A stretch of 57,332 bases of DNA from Lentisphaeria bacterium UBA1732 (GTDB lineage Bacteria > Verrucomicrobiota > Lentisphaeria > Victivallales > UBA1829), in NCBI GenBank assembly GCA_002315855.1, contig DCIG01000075.1, positions 1 to 57,332 on the forward strand. Reading direction: 5' to 3'. Of this stretch, positions 1-9,032 are shown in pieces (within the stretch, counting starts at the first letter, position 1; each line of letters starts with the position of its first letter). The position numbers and the translations under genes are program-made. The notes under the pieces were generated by a model that ran no database searches, had not been told where the DNA came from, and saw only the letters and a list, made by a program, of their open reading frames with translations.

Positions 1-2
1 CA

Positions 3-75
3 TTTGTAACACAAAACGCTTATAATCGACTTTGTAACACTAAACGCACAACTCAGATTTCCAATGTTGCGTTTA
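3..75. repeat. Short direct repeats upstream of purSL
   Basis: TTTGTAACACAAAACGC at 3-19 recurs at 31-47 with one change (28-bp period). The half-site TAAACGCAACA lies on the other strand at 65-75. The group is 50-120 bp upstream of the purSL promoter, so it could be a tandem operator, but no known regulator box is recognised. It may also be the tail of something larger to the left of the window. Confidence 0.45.
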
Positions 76-125
76 CTTTTTCAATTAACTTCATTTTTCT
101 TTTTCACGATATTCGCACGGGGAAC

Positions 126-154
126 TTGAAAAAACAGCTGAGGAGAGGTATATT
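126..154 (+). promoter_or_regulatory. Sigma70-type promoter of purSL
   Basis: TTGAAA (126-131), 17-bp spacer, TATATT (149-154). The implied leader of about 80 nt can form a stem between 186-192 and 211-218 with one bulge, followed by the ribosome site AAGGAA at 231-236 just before the ATG at 242. Confidence 0.65.
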
Positions 155-241
155 TTTAATAATACTGTACTTTTAAACATCAGCGGGATATGTTCTGAAT
201 CATCTGAAAGCATATTCCGTCAACCATGCTAAGGAAAATTT

Positions 242-3187
242 ATGGATTACCGCATCGAAATGTCGGTCAAGGCCCAGTGGCCTGATCCCCGCGGCGAAGG
301 TCTCGTCCGCCGTCTTGCCTCCATGTCTGATATGCCGGCCATCAACGGCATCCGCACCCGTGATGTCTACACGGTATCAGCAGAAATCACACCGGAAGAG
401 GCAAAAAAGATTGCGCATGAACTCAGTGACCCGGTTACACGCATTGGAATCGTCGGTCAAACGCCCGCCGCACAAGGACCGGCATTCACCTGGTTGATTC
501 GCGTTGGCTTCAAGCCGGGCGTTACCGACAATGTAGCCCGCACCGCCCATGAAGCAATCGGCGACATCATCGGACGCAAACTCGACCGCAAGGAACAGGT
601 TTTCAGTTCCGTGGAATACCTGATTGATGCGCCCTCCATGACACGCGAACAGGCCGACAGTATCGCCCGCGGTCTGCTGGCCAATATTCTGATTGAAACC
701 ATCAGCATTTTCTCATACGATGAGATTGCAAAAGAGGGCATACCGCTGAACAAGCCGCTGATTGCCGGGCATGAGCAGGTCATCGTCCGCGAATTCAATC
801 TGAACGTCTCCGATGAAGAACTGATGGAACTTTCCCACAAAGGGACTCTGGCACTCAGCCTCGAAGAAATGAAGTCCATTCAGGGATATTTCAAGAAAAT
901 CGGACGCAACCCCACGGACGTGGAAATGGAAGTGCTGGCTCAAACCTGGAGCGAACACTGCAAGCACAAAATTTTCAGTGCCGACATCGAATACAAAACG
1001 CCTGACGGAGCCACGATTTCCATTTCCTCACTCTACAAGAGCTTCGTGAAGAAAAGCACCAAGGAACTCCAGCAGGAAATTCCGTGGCTCGTTTCCGTCT
1101 TCACCGACAATGCAGGTGTCATCCGCTTCAACGACAGATTCGACATCGTCTACAAAGCGGAAACTCACAACAGCCCGTCCGCGCTCGATCCCTACGGAGG
1201 AGCCATGACCGGTATTGTGGGCGTCAACCGCGACCCGATGGGAACAGGACAAGGAGCAGACCTGCTTTTGAACGTGTGGGGCTATTGCCTCGGATCGCCG
1301 TTCACCGCCCCGAAAGACGTACCGGAAGGACTGCTTCATCCGCGCCGTCTCCGCGATGGTGTCCACAAAGGCGTTATCGACGGCGGCAACCAGAGCGGCA
1401 TCCCGTATGCCGTGGGGTGGGAATATTTCGATGACCGCTACATCGGCAAGCCGCTGGTCTACTGCGGCACCGTCGGCACACTCCCCCGCAAGGTCGGCGA
1501 CCGCAACGGCTGGGAAAAAGAAATCAAGCCGGGCGATTTAATCGTCATGACCGGCGGACGCATCGGCAAAGACGGCATCCATGGAGCAACTTTTTCCAGC
1601 GAAGAGCTTCATAAAGACAGTCCGGTTCAGGCCGTTCAGATCGGCGACCCGATTACCCAGAAACGCATGAGCGACTTCCAGCATGAAGCCCGCGAACGTC
1701 TTCTCTATCGTTTTGTTACCGACAACGGAGCAGGCGGACTTTCCTCCAGCGTCGGCGAAATGGCTGAACTCTGCGGCGGCTGCCGTATGGATTTGGCGAA
1801 AGCCCCGCTGAAATATTCCGGTTTGCAGCCGTGGGAAATCATCGTTTCCGAAGCACAGGAACGCATGAGCTTCGCCGTTGCACCGGAAAAACTGGAAGAA
1901 TTTCTCGAACTCGCCAAGGCACGCGACGTGGAAGCCACCGTGCTGGGCGAATTTACCTCCGATGGCAAATTCCACATTCTGTATGACGGGAAAACGGTCT
2001 GCAATGTGGACATCGAATTCATGCACAACGGACTGCCGAAAATGCACCTGAAAGCAGAATGGAAGCCGCCTGTATTCGATGAACCCGTCATTTCCGGACG
2101 CGACCTCAAACAAGATTATATCGACCTCATGGGCCGCCTGAATATCTGCTCCGATGAATACAAAGCCCGCCAGTATGACCACGAAGTCAAAGGACTCAGC
2201 ATCATCAAGCCGTTTACCGGAGTCTGCCGCGATGTGGCAAGCGATGCCACCGTAACCCTGGCCGAACCGCTCGCGACCGAAGGCATCGTGCTTTCCGCCG
2301 GGATCCTGCCGCGCTACAGCGATATTGATACCTACGATATGATGGCCTCCATCATCGACCTGGCAATCCGCCGCTCGGTAGCAGCCGGAGCCAATCCCGA
2401 CCACATCGCCGGTCTGGACAACTTCTGCTGGCCGGACCCCGTCCAAAGCGAAAAGACCCCGGACGGCGAATACAAGCTGGCACAGCTGGTTCGCGCCAAT
2501 ATGTCCCTGTATGACACCACAAAGGCATTCAAAGTGCCGTGCATCTCCGGCAAGGACAGTATGAAGAATGACAGTACCCGTGGAGGACGCAAAATCTCCA
2601 TTCCGCCGACCGTACTGTTCAGCACCATCGGCAAAATCGATGACATCCGCCATGCAGTGTCTCTGGATGCCAAGTTTGCCGGTGATGTGATTTACGTCAT
2701 CGGTGAAACCAAAGACGAACTGGGCGCAAGCGAATACTACGCCATGCTCAACGCCATCGGCAACAATGTTCCGAAAGTGGATACCGCCAAAGCAAACGCG
2801 CTGTATCACAAGCTGGCGGAAGTCATCAAGGCCGACATCCCGTCCTCCATCATCTCCCCCGCTTTGGGAGGTATCGCCGCAGCTGCCGCGAAATCCGCAG
2901 CAGGCGGGCGCCTCGGTTTTGACATTGATTTGGACAAGGTGCCGGGTGCAGACAAGCTGAATGATGTTCAGGCACTTTTCTCCGAATCCAACTCCCGCTT
3001 CATTCTGACCTGCAAGCCCGAAAAATGCGCGCAGCTGGAAAAAATGCTTGCCGGACAGGTTTTCGCTAAAGCCGGTATCGTAACCGAAGCTCAGGATATT
3101 GTGTTCCGTCGCGGAGACAAGGTTGTTTTGAGTGTTCCTCTTGCCGACTTGATTAAAGCCTACAAAACCACGCTTGCCGGTATCTGA
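242..3187 (+). CDS. purL: Phosphoribosylformylglycinamidine synthase, PurS-PurL fusion
   Basis: Fourth step of purine synthesis: ATP-dependent conversion of FGAR to FGAM in the cytoplasm. At 981 aa it is longer than stand-alone PurL (about 730) and shorter than the E. coli enzyme (about 1,290). Residues 1-165 look like two successive PurS-type units (the second with FKPGVTDNVA and GLLANILIE). The PurL catalytic core follows, with WSEHCKHK near residue 237 and later DNGAGGLSSSVGEM. There is no C-terminal glutaminase, so a separate PurQ must supply ammonia; none is in the window. A good ribosome site (AAGGAA) fixes the start. It is first in a probable operon, with dapB 23 bp downstream. Confidence 0.95.
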   Translation: MDYRIEMSVKAQWPDPRGEGLVRRLASMSDMPAINGIRTRDVYTVSAEITPEEAKKIAHELSDPVTRIGIVGQTPAAQGPAFTWLIRVGFKPGVTDNVARTAHEAIGDIIGRKLDRKEQVFSSVEYLIDAPSMTREQADSIARGLLANILIETISIFSYDEIAKEGIPLNKPLIAGHEQVIVREFNLNVSDEELMELSHKGTLALSLEEMKSIQGYFKKIGRNPTDVEMEVLAQTWSEHCKHKIFSADIEYKTPDGATISISSLYKSFVKKSTKELQQEIPWLVSVFTDNAGVIRFNDRFDIVYKAETHNSPSALDPYGGAMTGIVGVNRDPMGTGQGADLLLNVWGYCLGSPFTAPKDVPEGLLHPRRLRDGVHKGVIDGGNQSGIPYAVGWEYFDDRYIGKPLVYCGTVGTLPRKVGDRNGWEKEIKPGDLIVMTGGRIGKDGIHGATFSSEELHKDSPVQAVQIGDPITQKRMSDFQHEARERLLYRFVTDNGAGGLSSSVGEMAELCGGCRMDLAKAPLKYSGLQPWEIIVSEAQERMSFAVAPEKLEEFLELAKARDVEATVLGEFTSDGKFHILYDGKTVCNVDIEFMHNGLPKMHLKAEWKPPVFDEPVISGRDLKQDYIDLMGRLNICSDEYKARQYDHEVKGLSIIKPFTGVCRDVASDATVTLAEPLATEGIVLSAGILPRYSDIDTYDMMASIIDLAIRRSVAAGANPDHIAGLDNFCWPDPVQSEKTPDGEYKLAQLVRANMSLYDTTKAFKVPCISGKDSMKNDSTRGGRKISIPPTVLFSTIGKIDDIRHAVSLDAKFAGDVIYVIGETKDELGASEYYAMLNAIGNNVPKVDTAKANALYHKLAEVIKADIPSSIISPALGGIAAAAAKSAAGGRLGFDIDLDKVPGADKLNDVQALFSESNSRFILTCKPEKCAQLEKMLAGQVFAKAGIVTEAQDIVFRRGDKVVLSVPLADLIKAYKTTLAGI

Positions 3188-3210
3188 GCAAGCAAGAAAG
3201 CACCTCGACT

Positions 3211-4014
3211 ATGACAAGAATCATTATCCCCGGTGCCGCAGGACGCATGGGACGATTGCTGGTAACAGCAGTCGCCTCCTCCGATGACTGTACGCTTGCC
3301 GGTGCAACCGAATACGCACAAAGCCCGTTTCTCGGACAGGATGCCGGCGTCATCGCCGGTGTCGGAGAACTGGGCGTCAAACTGGAAAACAATTTAACCG
3401 ACTCCATGCTCGCCAATGCGGATGCAATCATTGATTTCAGCACAGGCGATGTCGTGGCAAATGCGAAAAGAGCCGTTGCGGCAGGATTGTCCATCGTAAT
3501 CGGGAAAACAGCTCTTACCGATGCCGACAAAGCCGCATTGCATGAACTTGCCGACAACGGGGCAAAAATTGTTCAGACCTACAATTACAGCGTAGGCGTG
3601 AATCTGCTTTTTTACCTCAGCGGAATCGCGGGCAAACTTCTGTCCGATGACTTTGACATGGAAATCATCGAAGCACATCATAATCAGAAAAAAGATGCTC
3701 CCAGCGGAACAGCAGTCCGTCTCGCAGAAGTCCTCTGTGAAGCCGCAGGACGCACTCGCGAAGACCTGATTTACGGACGCGAAGGCATCCCCGGAGCAAG
3801 AACACACCGCGAAATCGGAATTCATGCCATCCGCGGCGGCGACATCGTGGGCGACCATACCGTGCTTTTTGCCGGGAACGGCGAACGTGTCGAACTCACG
3901 CACAAAGCATCCAGCCGCATGACATTTGCCAAAGGAGCAGTCCGGGCAGTCCGCTGGCTGGCGACTGCCGCCCCCGGTTATTACGATATGCAGGACGTTC
4001 TCGGAATCCGGTAA
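3211..4014 (+). CDS. dapB: 4-hydroxy-tetrahydrodipicolinate reductase
   Basis: NAD(P)H-dependent reductase of the diaminopimelate/lysine pathway, feeding peptidoglycan and lysine synthesis. The 267 aa match the family's usual length. The N-terminal dinucleotide site is GAAGRMGR (residues 8-15), and the catalytic/substrate motif EAHHNQKKDAPSGTA, with its His-His and Lys, is intact near residues 153-167. It lies 23 bp after purSL and 24 bp before a small unknown gene on the same strand, so co-transcription is likely, although the pathways are unrelated. Confidence 0.96.
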   Translation: MTRIIIPGAAGRMGRLLVTAVASSDDCTLAGATEYAQSPFLGQDAGVIAGVGELGVKLENNLTDSMLANADAIIDFSTGDVVANAKRAVAAGLSIVIGKTALTDADKAALHELADNGAKIVQTYNYSVGVNLLFYLSGIAGKLLSDDFDMEIIEAHHNQKKDAPSGTAVRLAEVLCEAAGRTREDLIYGREGIPGARTHREIGIHAIRGGDIVGDHTVLFAGNGERVELTHKASSRMTFAKGAVRAVRWLATAAPGYYDMQDVLGIR

Positions 4015-4038
4015 CATCTGCCATTGAAGGATACAAGT

Positions 4039-4380
4039 ATGCCGTTTTTCAAAATCAACAAGCTCGAAAACCGCTGGGAATGGGTCAATGAGCCGAAACC
4101 GCATGTGGACATCAATCAAACACTGGTCGTGGAAACGGACCGTGCGGCAACCATCATCGTGGAACAGCTGATTGATGAAATGGTCATGATTGACGGTGTC
4201 CGGTATCCGCTTCAAATCGGAAGCAACACCCTGACGCTGAAGCCTATGCGCATCTACAATCCCACGGTTTCCCACTATGACGGCACACCGGCATCCTACG
4301 GAATTGCAGTCCGGATTTATGCCGCAGGAACAGAACCTGTTACACAAAATGAAATCATTTCATTCCGCAAACCCGAATAA
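4039..4380 (+). CDS. Small conserved-looking protein of unknown function
   Basis: 113 aa from the ATG at 4039, chosen because GAAGGA at 4026-4031 is a well-spaced ribosome site; an in-frame TTG at 4024 has none. It has no signal peptide or membrane segment. The sequence is beta-rich with alternating hydrophobic residues (for example TLVVETDRAATIIVEQ and GIAVRIYAAG), suggesting a small all-beta cytoplasmic fold. I recognise no family. It sits between dapB (24 bp) and icd (8 bp), so it is very probably in the operon, which is the main reason to believe it is a real gene. Confidence 0.75.
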   Translation: MPFFKINKLENRWEWVNEPKPHVDINQTLVVETDRAATIIVEQLIDEMVMIDGVRYPLQIGSNTLTLKPMRIYNPTVSHYDGTPASYGIAVRIYAAGTEPVTQNEIISFRKPE

Positions 4381-4388
4381 GGAATATT

Positions 4389-5639
4389 ATGAAGTACGAT
4401 AAAATCCAGCCTGTCAACGGCGAAGCAATCACAGCAAATGCCGATGGCAGTTTGAATGTGCCGGATCATCCGATTATCACCTACATTGAAGGCGACGGAA
4501 TCGGACCGGATATTACCCGCGCCGCCATGCACATTTGGAACAGTGCCGTGGAAAAAGCATACGGCGGGAAACGCAAAATCGCATGGATGGAAGTTTTCGC
4601 CGGTGAAAAATCCAACAAAATCTACGGAGAAGGCACCTGGCTTCCGGCAGAAACACTGGATGCCATCGCAGAACACCGCATTTCCATCAAGGGACCGCTG
4701 ACCACTCCGGTCGGGAAAGGGTTCCGCAGTCTGAATGTTACTCTGCGTCAGAAACTCGACCTGTATGTCTGCCTTCGTCCGGTCCGCCACTTTGAAGGCG
4801 TGCCGTCCCCCGTGAAAAATCCAGATGCCACCGATATGGTCGTATTCCGCGAAAATACCGAAGACATTTATGCGGGGATTGAATGGGCAAGCGGCACACC
4901 TGAAGCCAGAAAAGTCATTGATTTTCTCCAAAAAGAAATGGGCGTAATCAAAATCCGCTTCCCCGAAACTTCCGCAATCGGCATCAAGCCGGTTTCCAAG
5001 GAAGGCTCGGAACGGCTCGTCCGCGCCGCAATCCGATATGCCATTACCAATGGACGCAAGAGCGTTACTCTGGTTCACAAAGGCAATATCATGAAGTTTA
5101 CCGAAGGCGGCTTCAAAGAATGGGGCTATGCGCTGGCAAAACGTGAATTCGGAGATGTTACGGTCTCCTACGATGAATGCGACGGCAAGGCACCCGAGGG
5201 GAAAATCATGATTAAAGACTGCATCTGCGATGCGTTCCTCCAGCAGATTCTCACGCGTCCTGCGGAATACGATGTAATCGCCACCATGAACCTGAACGGC
5301 GACTATGTTTCCGATGCGCTGGCGGCTTGTGTCGGCGGTATCGGGATTGCACCCGGTGCAAACATCAACTATGACACAGGCATGGCAATCTTTGAAGCCA
5401 CGCACGGCACAGCACCGAAATACACAGGCATGGACAAGGTCAATCCCAGTTCTCTGACCCTTTCCGGCGAAATGATGCTCCGCCACATCGGCTGGACAGA
5501 AGCGGCAGATCTGGTCATTCGCGGGATTGAACGCGCCATTGCCGCAAAACAGGTTACTTACGACTTCGCACGTCTGATGGAAGGAGCAACAGAACTCAGC
5601 TGCTCCGCTTTCGCGAACGCCGTTGTCGAACGGATGTAA
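4389..5639 (+). CDS. icd: Isocitrate dehydrogenase (NADP-type)
   Basis: Oxidative decarboxylation of isocitrate to 2-oxoglutarate in the TCA cycle. 416 aa, the size of the homodimeric E. coli-type enzyme. Visible motifs: YIEGDGIGPDI near the N-terminus; the RSLNVTLRQKLDLYVCLRP substrate segment, including the serine that AceK phosphorylates in enteric bacteria; FRENTEDIYAGIEW; HKGNIMKFTEG; and the C-terminal NYDTGMAIFEATHGTAP segment. No aceK is present. It lies 8 bp after the small unknown gene and 11 bp before the GNAT gene, apparently within the same operon. Confidence 0.95.
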   Translation: MKYDKIQPVNGEAITANADGSLNVPDHPIITYIEGDGIGPDITRAAMHIWNSAVEKAYGGKRKIAWMEVFAGEKSNKIYGEGTWLPAETLDAIAEHRISIKGPLTTPVGKGFRSLNVTLRQKLDLYVCLRPVRHFEGVPSPVKNPDATDMVVFRENTEDIYAGIEWASGTPEARKVIDFLQKEMGVIKIRFPETSAIGIKPVSKEGSERLVRAAIRYAITNGRKSVTLVHKGNIMKFTEGGFKEWGYALAKREFGDVTVSYDECDGKAPEGKIMIKDCICDAFLQQILTRPAEYDVIATMNLNGDYVSDALAACVGGIGIAPGANINYDTGMAIFEATHGTAPKYTGMDKVNPSSLTLSGEMMLRHIGWTEAADLVIRGIERAIAAKQVTYDFARLMEGATELSCSAFANAVVERM

Positions 5640-5650
5640 CTTCCTGCGCC

Positions 5651-6061
5651 ATGGATTATCCGGTCCGAATCAACGAATCACTTCCCATAGAAGAAGTCTT
5701 GTCTCTTTACCGGGAAGCCGGCTGGTTTGCACCGGATGATCCTGCTCATGAACTGAACACCATGCTGAAAAACTCGTTCGCAGTGGCAGCGGTTTTCGAT
5801 GGTCCGCATATCATCGGATTCGCCCGCGCACTTTCGGACGGGGTCAGTGACGCTTATATTCTGGATGTCGTGGTTTCGGGAAAATACCGTAAACAAGGCA
5901 TTGCAAAAAAAATTGTTACAGCTTTAACCGCATATCTCAGCACCTTCGGCATAGACTGGATCGTCTGCATAGGGGTGCAAGGTACGGAAAAACTCTATAC
6001 CGGAGCCGGAGGGATTCCTCTGGAGGGACATACCCCTTTCAGGTTCCAAACCCCGGAATGA
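5651..6061 (+). CDS. GNAT-family N-acetyltransferase
   Basis: 136-aa single-domain protein of the Gcn5-related acetyltransferase fold; the substrate is unknown. Beta-4/motif A is visible as DAYILDVVVSGKYRKQGIAKKIV (residues 75-97), where RKQGIA is the acetyl-CoA pyrophosphate loop. The C-terminal region YTGAGGIPLEGHTPF resembles the usual end of small GNATs. It starts 11 bp after icd and appears to be the last gene of the purSL-dapB-icd run; 102 bp separate it from the next gene. Confidence 0.85.
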   Translation: MDYPVRINESLPIEEVLSLYREAGWFAPDDPAHELNTMLKNSFAVAAVFDGPHIIGFARALSDGVSDAYILDVVVSGKYRKQGIAKKIVTALTAYLSTFGIDWIVCIGVQGTEKLYTGAGGIPLEGHTPFRFQTPE

Positions 6062-6163
6062 TTCCCATCTTGAATCATCCGATAAGCCGCAGATTCCAAC
6101 TTCATCGGGGGCTGAAGTGCTGCGGTGTCCTAAATCCAATTCAAAAAACGAGGGGGAAAACGT

Positions 6164-7075
6164 ATGTTATACGATTCAAAATTGTCTGATTTCAAGCGTC
6201 TCGATATTGACGACCGCGATCTTCTGGCACCATTTCTGCTGAAAGCAGAACGCCAAAGCTGTGAATTTGCATTTTCAAATCTTTTTCTGTGGAGCGGGAC
6301 TTATCATCCAGCCTGGTCATTTTTCAACGGGCATCTGTATTTGCTCCTGCAAACAGAGGATATCCTGATGTTTGCTCCGGGAGGACTCAAAGGTCCTACG
6401 CCGGATGAACTGATTCGAGTTTCAGACCATGTTGCGGAAGCAGGATTCAGCGGGTCATTTGACCACGTAGATGCCGCATGGCTGGAAAAAAACGGAGACG
6501 AGGCGCAGAAATTCTTCCGTATTGAGCAAATGAATGATTCTTTCGCAGAATATATTTACAGTGTGGATGCACTGGTCAATCTGCACGGGGCAAAACTCGC
6601 AAAGAAAAAAAATCTGATTCACCAGTTTCTGAATGATTATCCGGGTGCGGCACACGAACCTGTAACGCAAGATAATCTGGCAGAATGTCTGCAACTGGAA
6701 GAAGACTGGTTTCATGCCCAGGAACACCCCGATGCGGTGGAAGTGGCGCACGAATACCAGGCAATCCAAAAACTCGGACAATACGCAAACCGTCTCCCGG
6801 TGGAAGGCGTACTGCTTCGCGTGGACGGACGTCCTGTCGCTTTTACAATGTTCAGCCCCATCGGACCGGATATCTGGACAGAACATTTCGAAAAAACGCA
6901 CTACGAATACAAGGGGGCTTCCCAGTATATCTGTCATCTGTGTGCGAAAGCACTTCAAGGACGCGCGAAATGGCTGAACCGCGAACAGGATTTAGGGATT
7001 CCGGGACTCCGTCAGGCAAAACAATCCTACGCGCCGGAAACTCTTCTGCAAAATTACCGTCTTGTCCGCCGGTAA
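6164..7075 (+). CDS. DUF2156-family protein (GNAT-like fold)
   Basis: 303 aa, related to the C-terminal domain of phosphatidylglycerol lysyltransferases. Family-typical segments are the N-terminal CEFAFSNLFLW (residues 28-38), the middle KKKNLIHQFLNDYP stretch, and a C-terminal NREQDLGIPGLRQAKQSYAP block. There are no membrane helices, unlike MprF, so it is a soluble stand-alone version. Stand-alone members occur widely with no settled function; aminoacyl transfer to lipid or another acceptor is only a possibility. A strong ribosome site, GAGGGGG, precedes the ATG. Confidence 0.8.
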   Translation: MLYDSKLSDFKRLDIDDRDLLAPFLLKAERQSCEFAFSNLFLWSGTYHPAWSFFNGHLYLLLQTEDILMFAPGGLKGPTPDELIRVSDHVAEAGFSGSFDHVDAAWLEKNGDEAQKFFRIEQMNDSFAEYIYSVDALVNLHGAKLAKKKNLIHQFLNDYPGAAHEPVTQDNLAECLQLEEDWFHAQEHPDAVEVAHEYQAIQKLGQYANRLPVEGVLLRVDGRPVAFTMFSPIGPDIWTEHFEKTHYEYKGASQYICHLCAKALQGRAKWLNREQDLGIPGLRQAKQSYAPETLLQNYRLVRR

Positions 7076-7119
7076 AATCGCTGAGCAGATTTCACACAAA
7101 CAGAATCAAACATGTTTTC

Positions 7120-7151
7120 AATCCCCAAACTGCAACCGCAGGATGGGGATT
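7120..7151. terminator. Bidirectional hairpin between convergent genes
   Basis: AATCCCC (7120-7126) pairs with GGGGATT (7145-7151), with an inner CTGC/GCAG stem. It lies between the 3' ends of the DUF2156 gene (+) and the M50 protease gene (-), as expected for a shared terminator. The U-tract is weak. Confidence 0.55.
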
Positions 7152-7168
7152 TCTCATTCTCATACAGT

Positions 7169-7837
7169 TCAGGCTGCACCACCCGACAGTAAAGCCGGAG
7201 CATACATCATAACGAGACCGGCTCCCAGCCAAATGTACTTGGACAGAGCGAGGACACCGAAAATCAACAGAATCATCGCGCCTTTCACGACTTCCGAGGA
7301 AACGTAATTCATGCGTGGAAACAAGCTGGAAAGAGCATTCCATCCATCCAGTCCGGGGACAGGCAGAAGATTGAAAACGAACAAAAAAGCATTATCCATG
7401 CCCATGAGGAAAATAACGGTCAAAACGGCCGTTCCGACCAATTCAGACTGAAGCAGCAGATACATGCGCGGCTGAAGGAATCCGAACAGCAGAAACGAGG
7501 AAGCAAACAACAGCAGATTTGCAGCAGGTCCTGCCAAAGAAACAAGCGGATCCGCCCATTTGGAACGCGCACGTAAAAAAGCGCGGTTCACAGGAACACA
7601 TCCCCACGCAAACCCCATGAGCAAAAACATCAAAATCGATGTAACGCCCATTTGTTTCAGGGGATTCAGAGTCAAATGCCCCTGATCCGCCGCCGTGGTA
7701 TCACCGAAATAGAGTGCTGTTCGAGCATGAAAATATTCGTGCAGGCAAATGGAAAACACGATGACGAATGCCGCTGAAATAAAATACAGTGGCTCCGTAA
7801 AAAGTTTTGTAAGGAAAACGTGTGTTGTCATAATCAT
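7169..7837 (-). CDS. Site-2-protease-family membrane metalloprotease (M50)
   Basis: 222-aa polytopic inner-membrane protein of the short S2P/M50 class. The zinc motif HEYFH (HExxH) lies in the first membrane segment, near residue 33. The second ligand motif is NLLPVPGLDGW (NxxPxxxLDG), near residues 155-165. About five or six hydrophobic stretches are visible. It lacks a PDZ domain, so it is not RseP itself; members of this class cut transmembrane substrates or have unknown targets. It begins 46 bp after the LD-carboxypeptidase gene on the same strand and may share its promoter. ATGs at 7837 and 7831 are both possible starts. Confidence 0.88.
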   Translation of the reverse strand: MIMTTHVFLTKLFTEPLYFISAAFVIVFSICLHEYFHARTALYFGDTTAADQGHLTLNPLKQMGVTSILMFLLMGFAWGCVPVNRAFLRARSKWADPLVSLAGPAANLLLFASSFLLFGFLQPRMYLLLQSELVGTAVLTVIFLMGMDNAFLFVFNLLPVPGLDGWNALSSLFPRMNYVSSEVVKGAMILLIFGVLALSKYIWLGAGLVMMYAPALLSGGAA

Positions 7838-7883
7838 TCAGCTTTCATAGGCTTCTCCGACTGAAACAGCAAGCAGAATCCGC

Positions 7884-8798
7884 TCAAATCGACAGAGATA
7901 CCTTTCTTTTTCTTCCATCCGGGGCACAAATGCTGCATTGCATTCCGCTCCGCAGAATCATACGCGGAGCCTCATGTCCGAATGGCAGACCATGGAAAAA
8001 CGGTTTATGTGTGAGAGAGGAGAATTTCCGCAGCAAATGCAGCTGTCCGCTCTTCGTCTGGCAATCGGTCAAATGCCCGAAAACGACGGCTTTCACCTGA
8101 CTTAAGATTCCGCAAAGCATCAGCTGCGTCAAATGCCGATCCAAAATGCGAAGTTTTTCACCGACATCCTCCAAAACAAGGATCGCTCCCTCGAACGATG
8201 GAAGCCACGGCGTACCGCACAACGATGCAAGCAAAGAGAGATTGGATGCAATCAATGTACCGGTCAAAGGCTCACGGACACGGAGTTCGCCCGAAACCTG
8301 ACTGAGTATCCAGTTCTGCGGCACATCCCATCCGGAGGCGAGATATTGTGCCGTGGCATCATCTTCCATTGCTTTCCGCAAGCCTGCCGCCATGGGAAAA
8401 ACGACGGGAATCCCGGCTCTGCGAGACAGCATTGCCAGATGAATTGCGGAAATATCGCTGTACCCCAAAACCGGCAAGCCGCGTTTTGCGAGAAGTTCAA
8501 AGTCCAGAAACGGCAGAAGCTGTGCGGAGCCATATCCGCCCCTTGTACAGTAAATCAAATCAACCGCCGAATCAGAGATCATCCTGTTCAGGTCCTGAAC
8601 GCGTCCCTCAATACTGCTGCAGCAATACGGGTCTGTTCCCGTTTCGAGAGCATGTTCACCGAGAATCACACGGTGTCCATGCGCCTCAAGGAATGAGACA
8701 GTCGCCTGCACTTCATCTGCATCCGGCAGACTTGCAGGAGAAACGAGACCGATGGTCTTGTACTGTTCGGAGAAAAAAGTGCTGATTGTTCGTTTCAT
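7884..8798 (-). CDS. ldcA: Muramoyltetrapeptide LD-carboxypeptidase (S70 family)
   Basis: Serine peptidase that trims the terminal D-Ala from recycled murein tetrapeptides; the family also includes the MccF immunity proteins. 304 aa from the ATG at 8798, chosen because homologous sequence begins at FFSEQYKTIGLVSPAS; the longer in-frame start at 8906 would overlap the promoter. The nucleophile motif is GYSDIS. Glu is in LVLEDVGE and His in FGHL, completing the Ser-Glu-His triad. There is no signal peptide, which fits the cytoplasmic recycling role. LdcA is more likely than MccF because no toxin genes are nearby. Confidence 0.88.
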   Translation of the reverse strand: MKRTISTFFSEQYKTIGLVSPASLPDADEVQATVSFLEAHGHRVILGEHALETGTDPYCCSSIEGRVQDLNRMISDSAVDLIYCTRGGYGSAQLLPFLDFELLAKRGLPVLGYSDISAIHLAMLSRRAGIPVVFPMAAGLRKAMEDDATAQYLASGWDVPQNWILSQVSGELRVREPLTGTLIASNLSLLASLCGTPWLPSFEGAILVLEDVGEKLRILDRHLTQLMLCGILSQVKAVVFGHLTDCQTKSGQLHLLRKFSSLTHKPFFHGLPFGHEAPRMILRSGMQCSICAPDGRKRKVSLSI

Positions 8799-8843
8799 AT
8801 TGTTTCTGGTTCGGACAACAGAAAATGGGCTTTGTTTATTAAT

Positions 8844-8872
8844 AAGATAGCACGCTTCGACCTCATTATCAA
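8844..8872 (-). promoter_or_regulatory. Promoter of ldcA
   Basis: On the minus strand: TTGATA (8872-8867), 17-bp spacer, TATCTT (8849-8844). This leaves a leader of about 40 nt before the ATG at 8798 and supports that start over the upstream one. Confidence 0.6.
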
Positions 8873-8900
8873 TCGAAATCGATTCTGTTTTCCACATTAT

Positions 8901-8929
8901 TTGCATTTTTCAGGCAGATATGCTATATT
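8901..8929 (+). promoter_or_regulatory. Promoter of the thioredoxin-like gene
   Basis: TTGCAT (8901-8906), 17-bp spacer, TATATT (8924-8929), with TGC directly before the -10. The layout is almost the same as the ffh promoter at 23661. It is divergent from the ldcA promoter. Confidence 0.7.
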
Positions 8930-9032
8930 TATGAACAATGATGTTATGGAAACTGTATTTTGTCTGCAAGTTTATTTCAGAAAACAAAACACAGGAAGCC
9001 TTTTCATTCCAATCTTCCTCAGGAGCCGTACC

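Noticed and set aside
1..80. Possible CRISPR array in the repeats at the left edge
   Set aside because: Only two 17-bp repeats with an 11-bp gap, too short for spacers, with no cas genes in the window.
1538..2809. Long antisense frame (423 codons, minus strand) inside purSL
   Set aside because: It lies opposite strongly conserved PurL sequence, its translation has no recognisable domain, and it has no ribosome site. It is a shadow produced by codon bias.
4317..5486. 389-codon minus-strand frame opposite icd
   Set aside because: Complement of a clear isocitrate dehydrogenase; no motif and no ribosome site.
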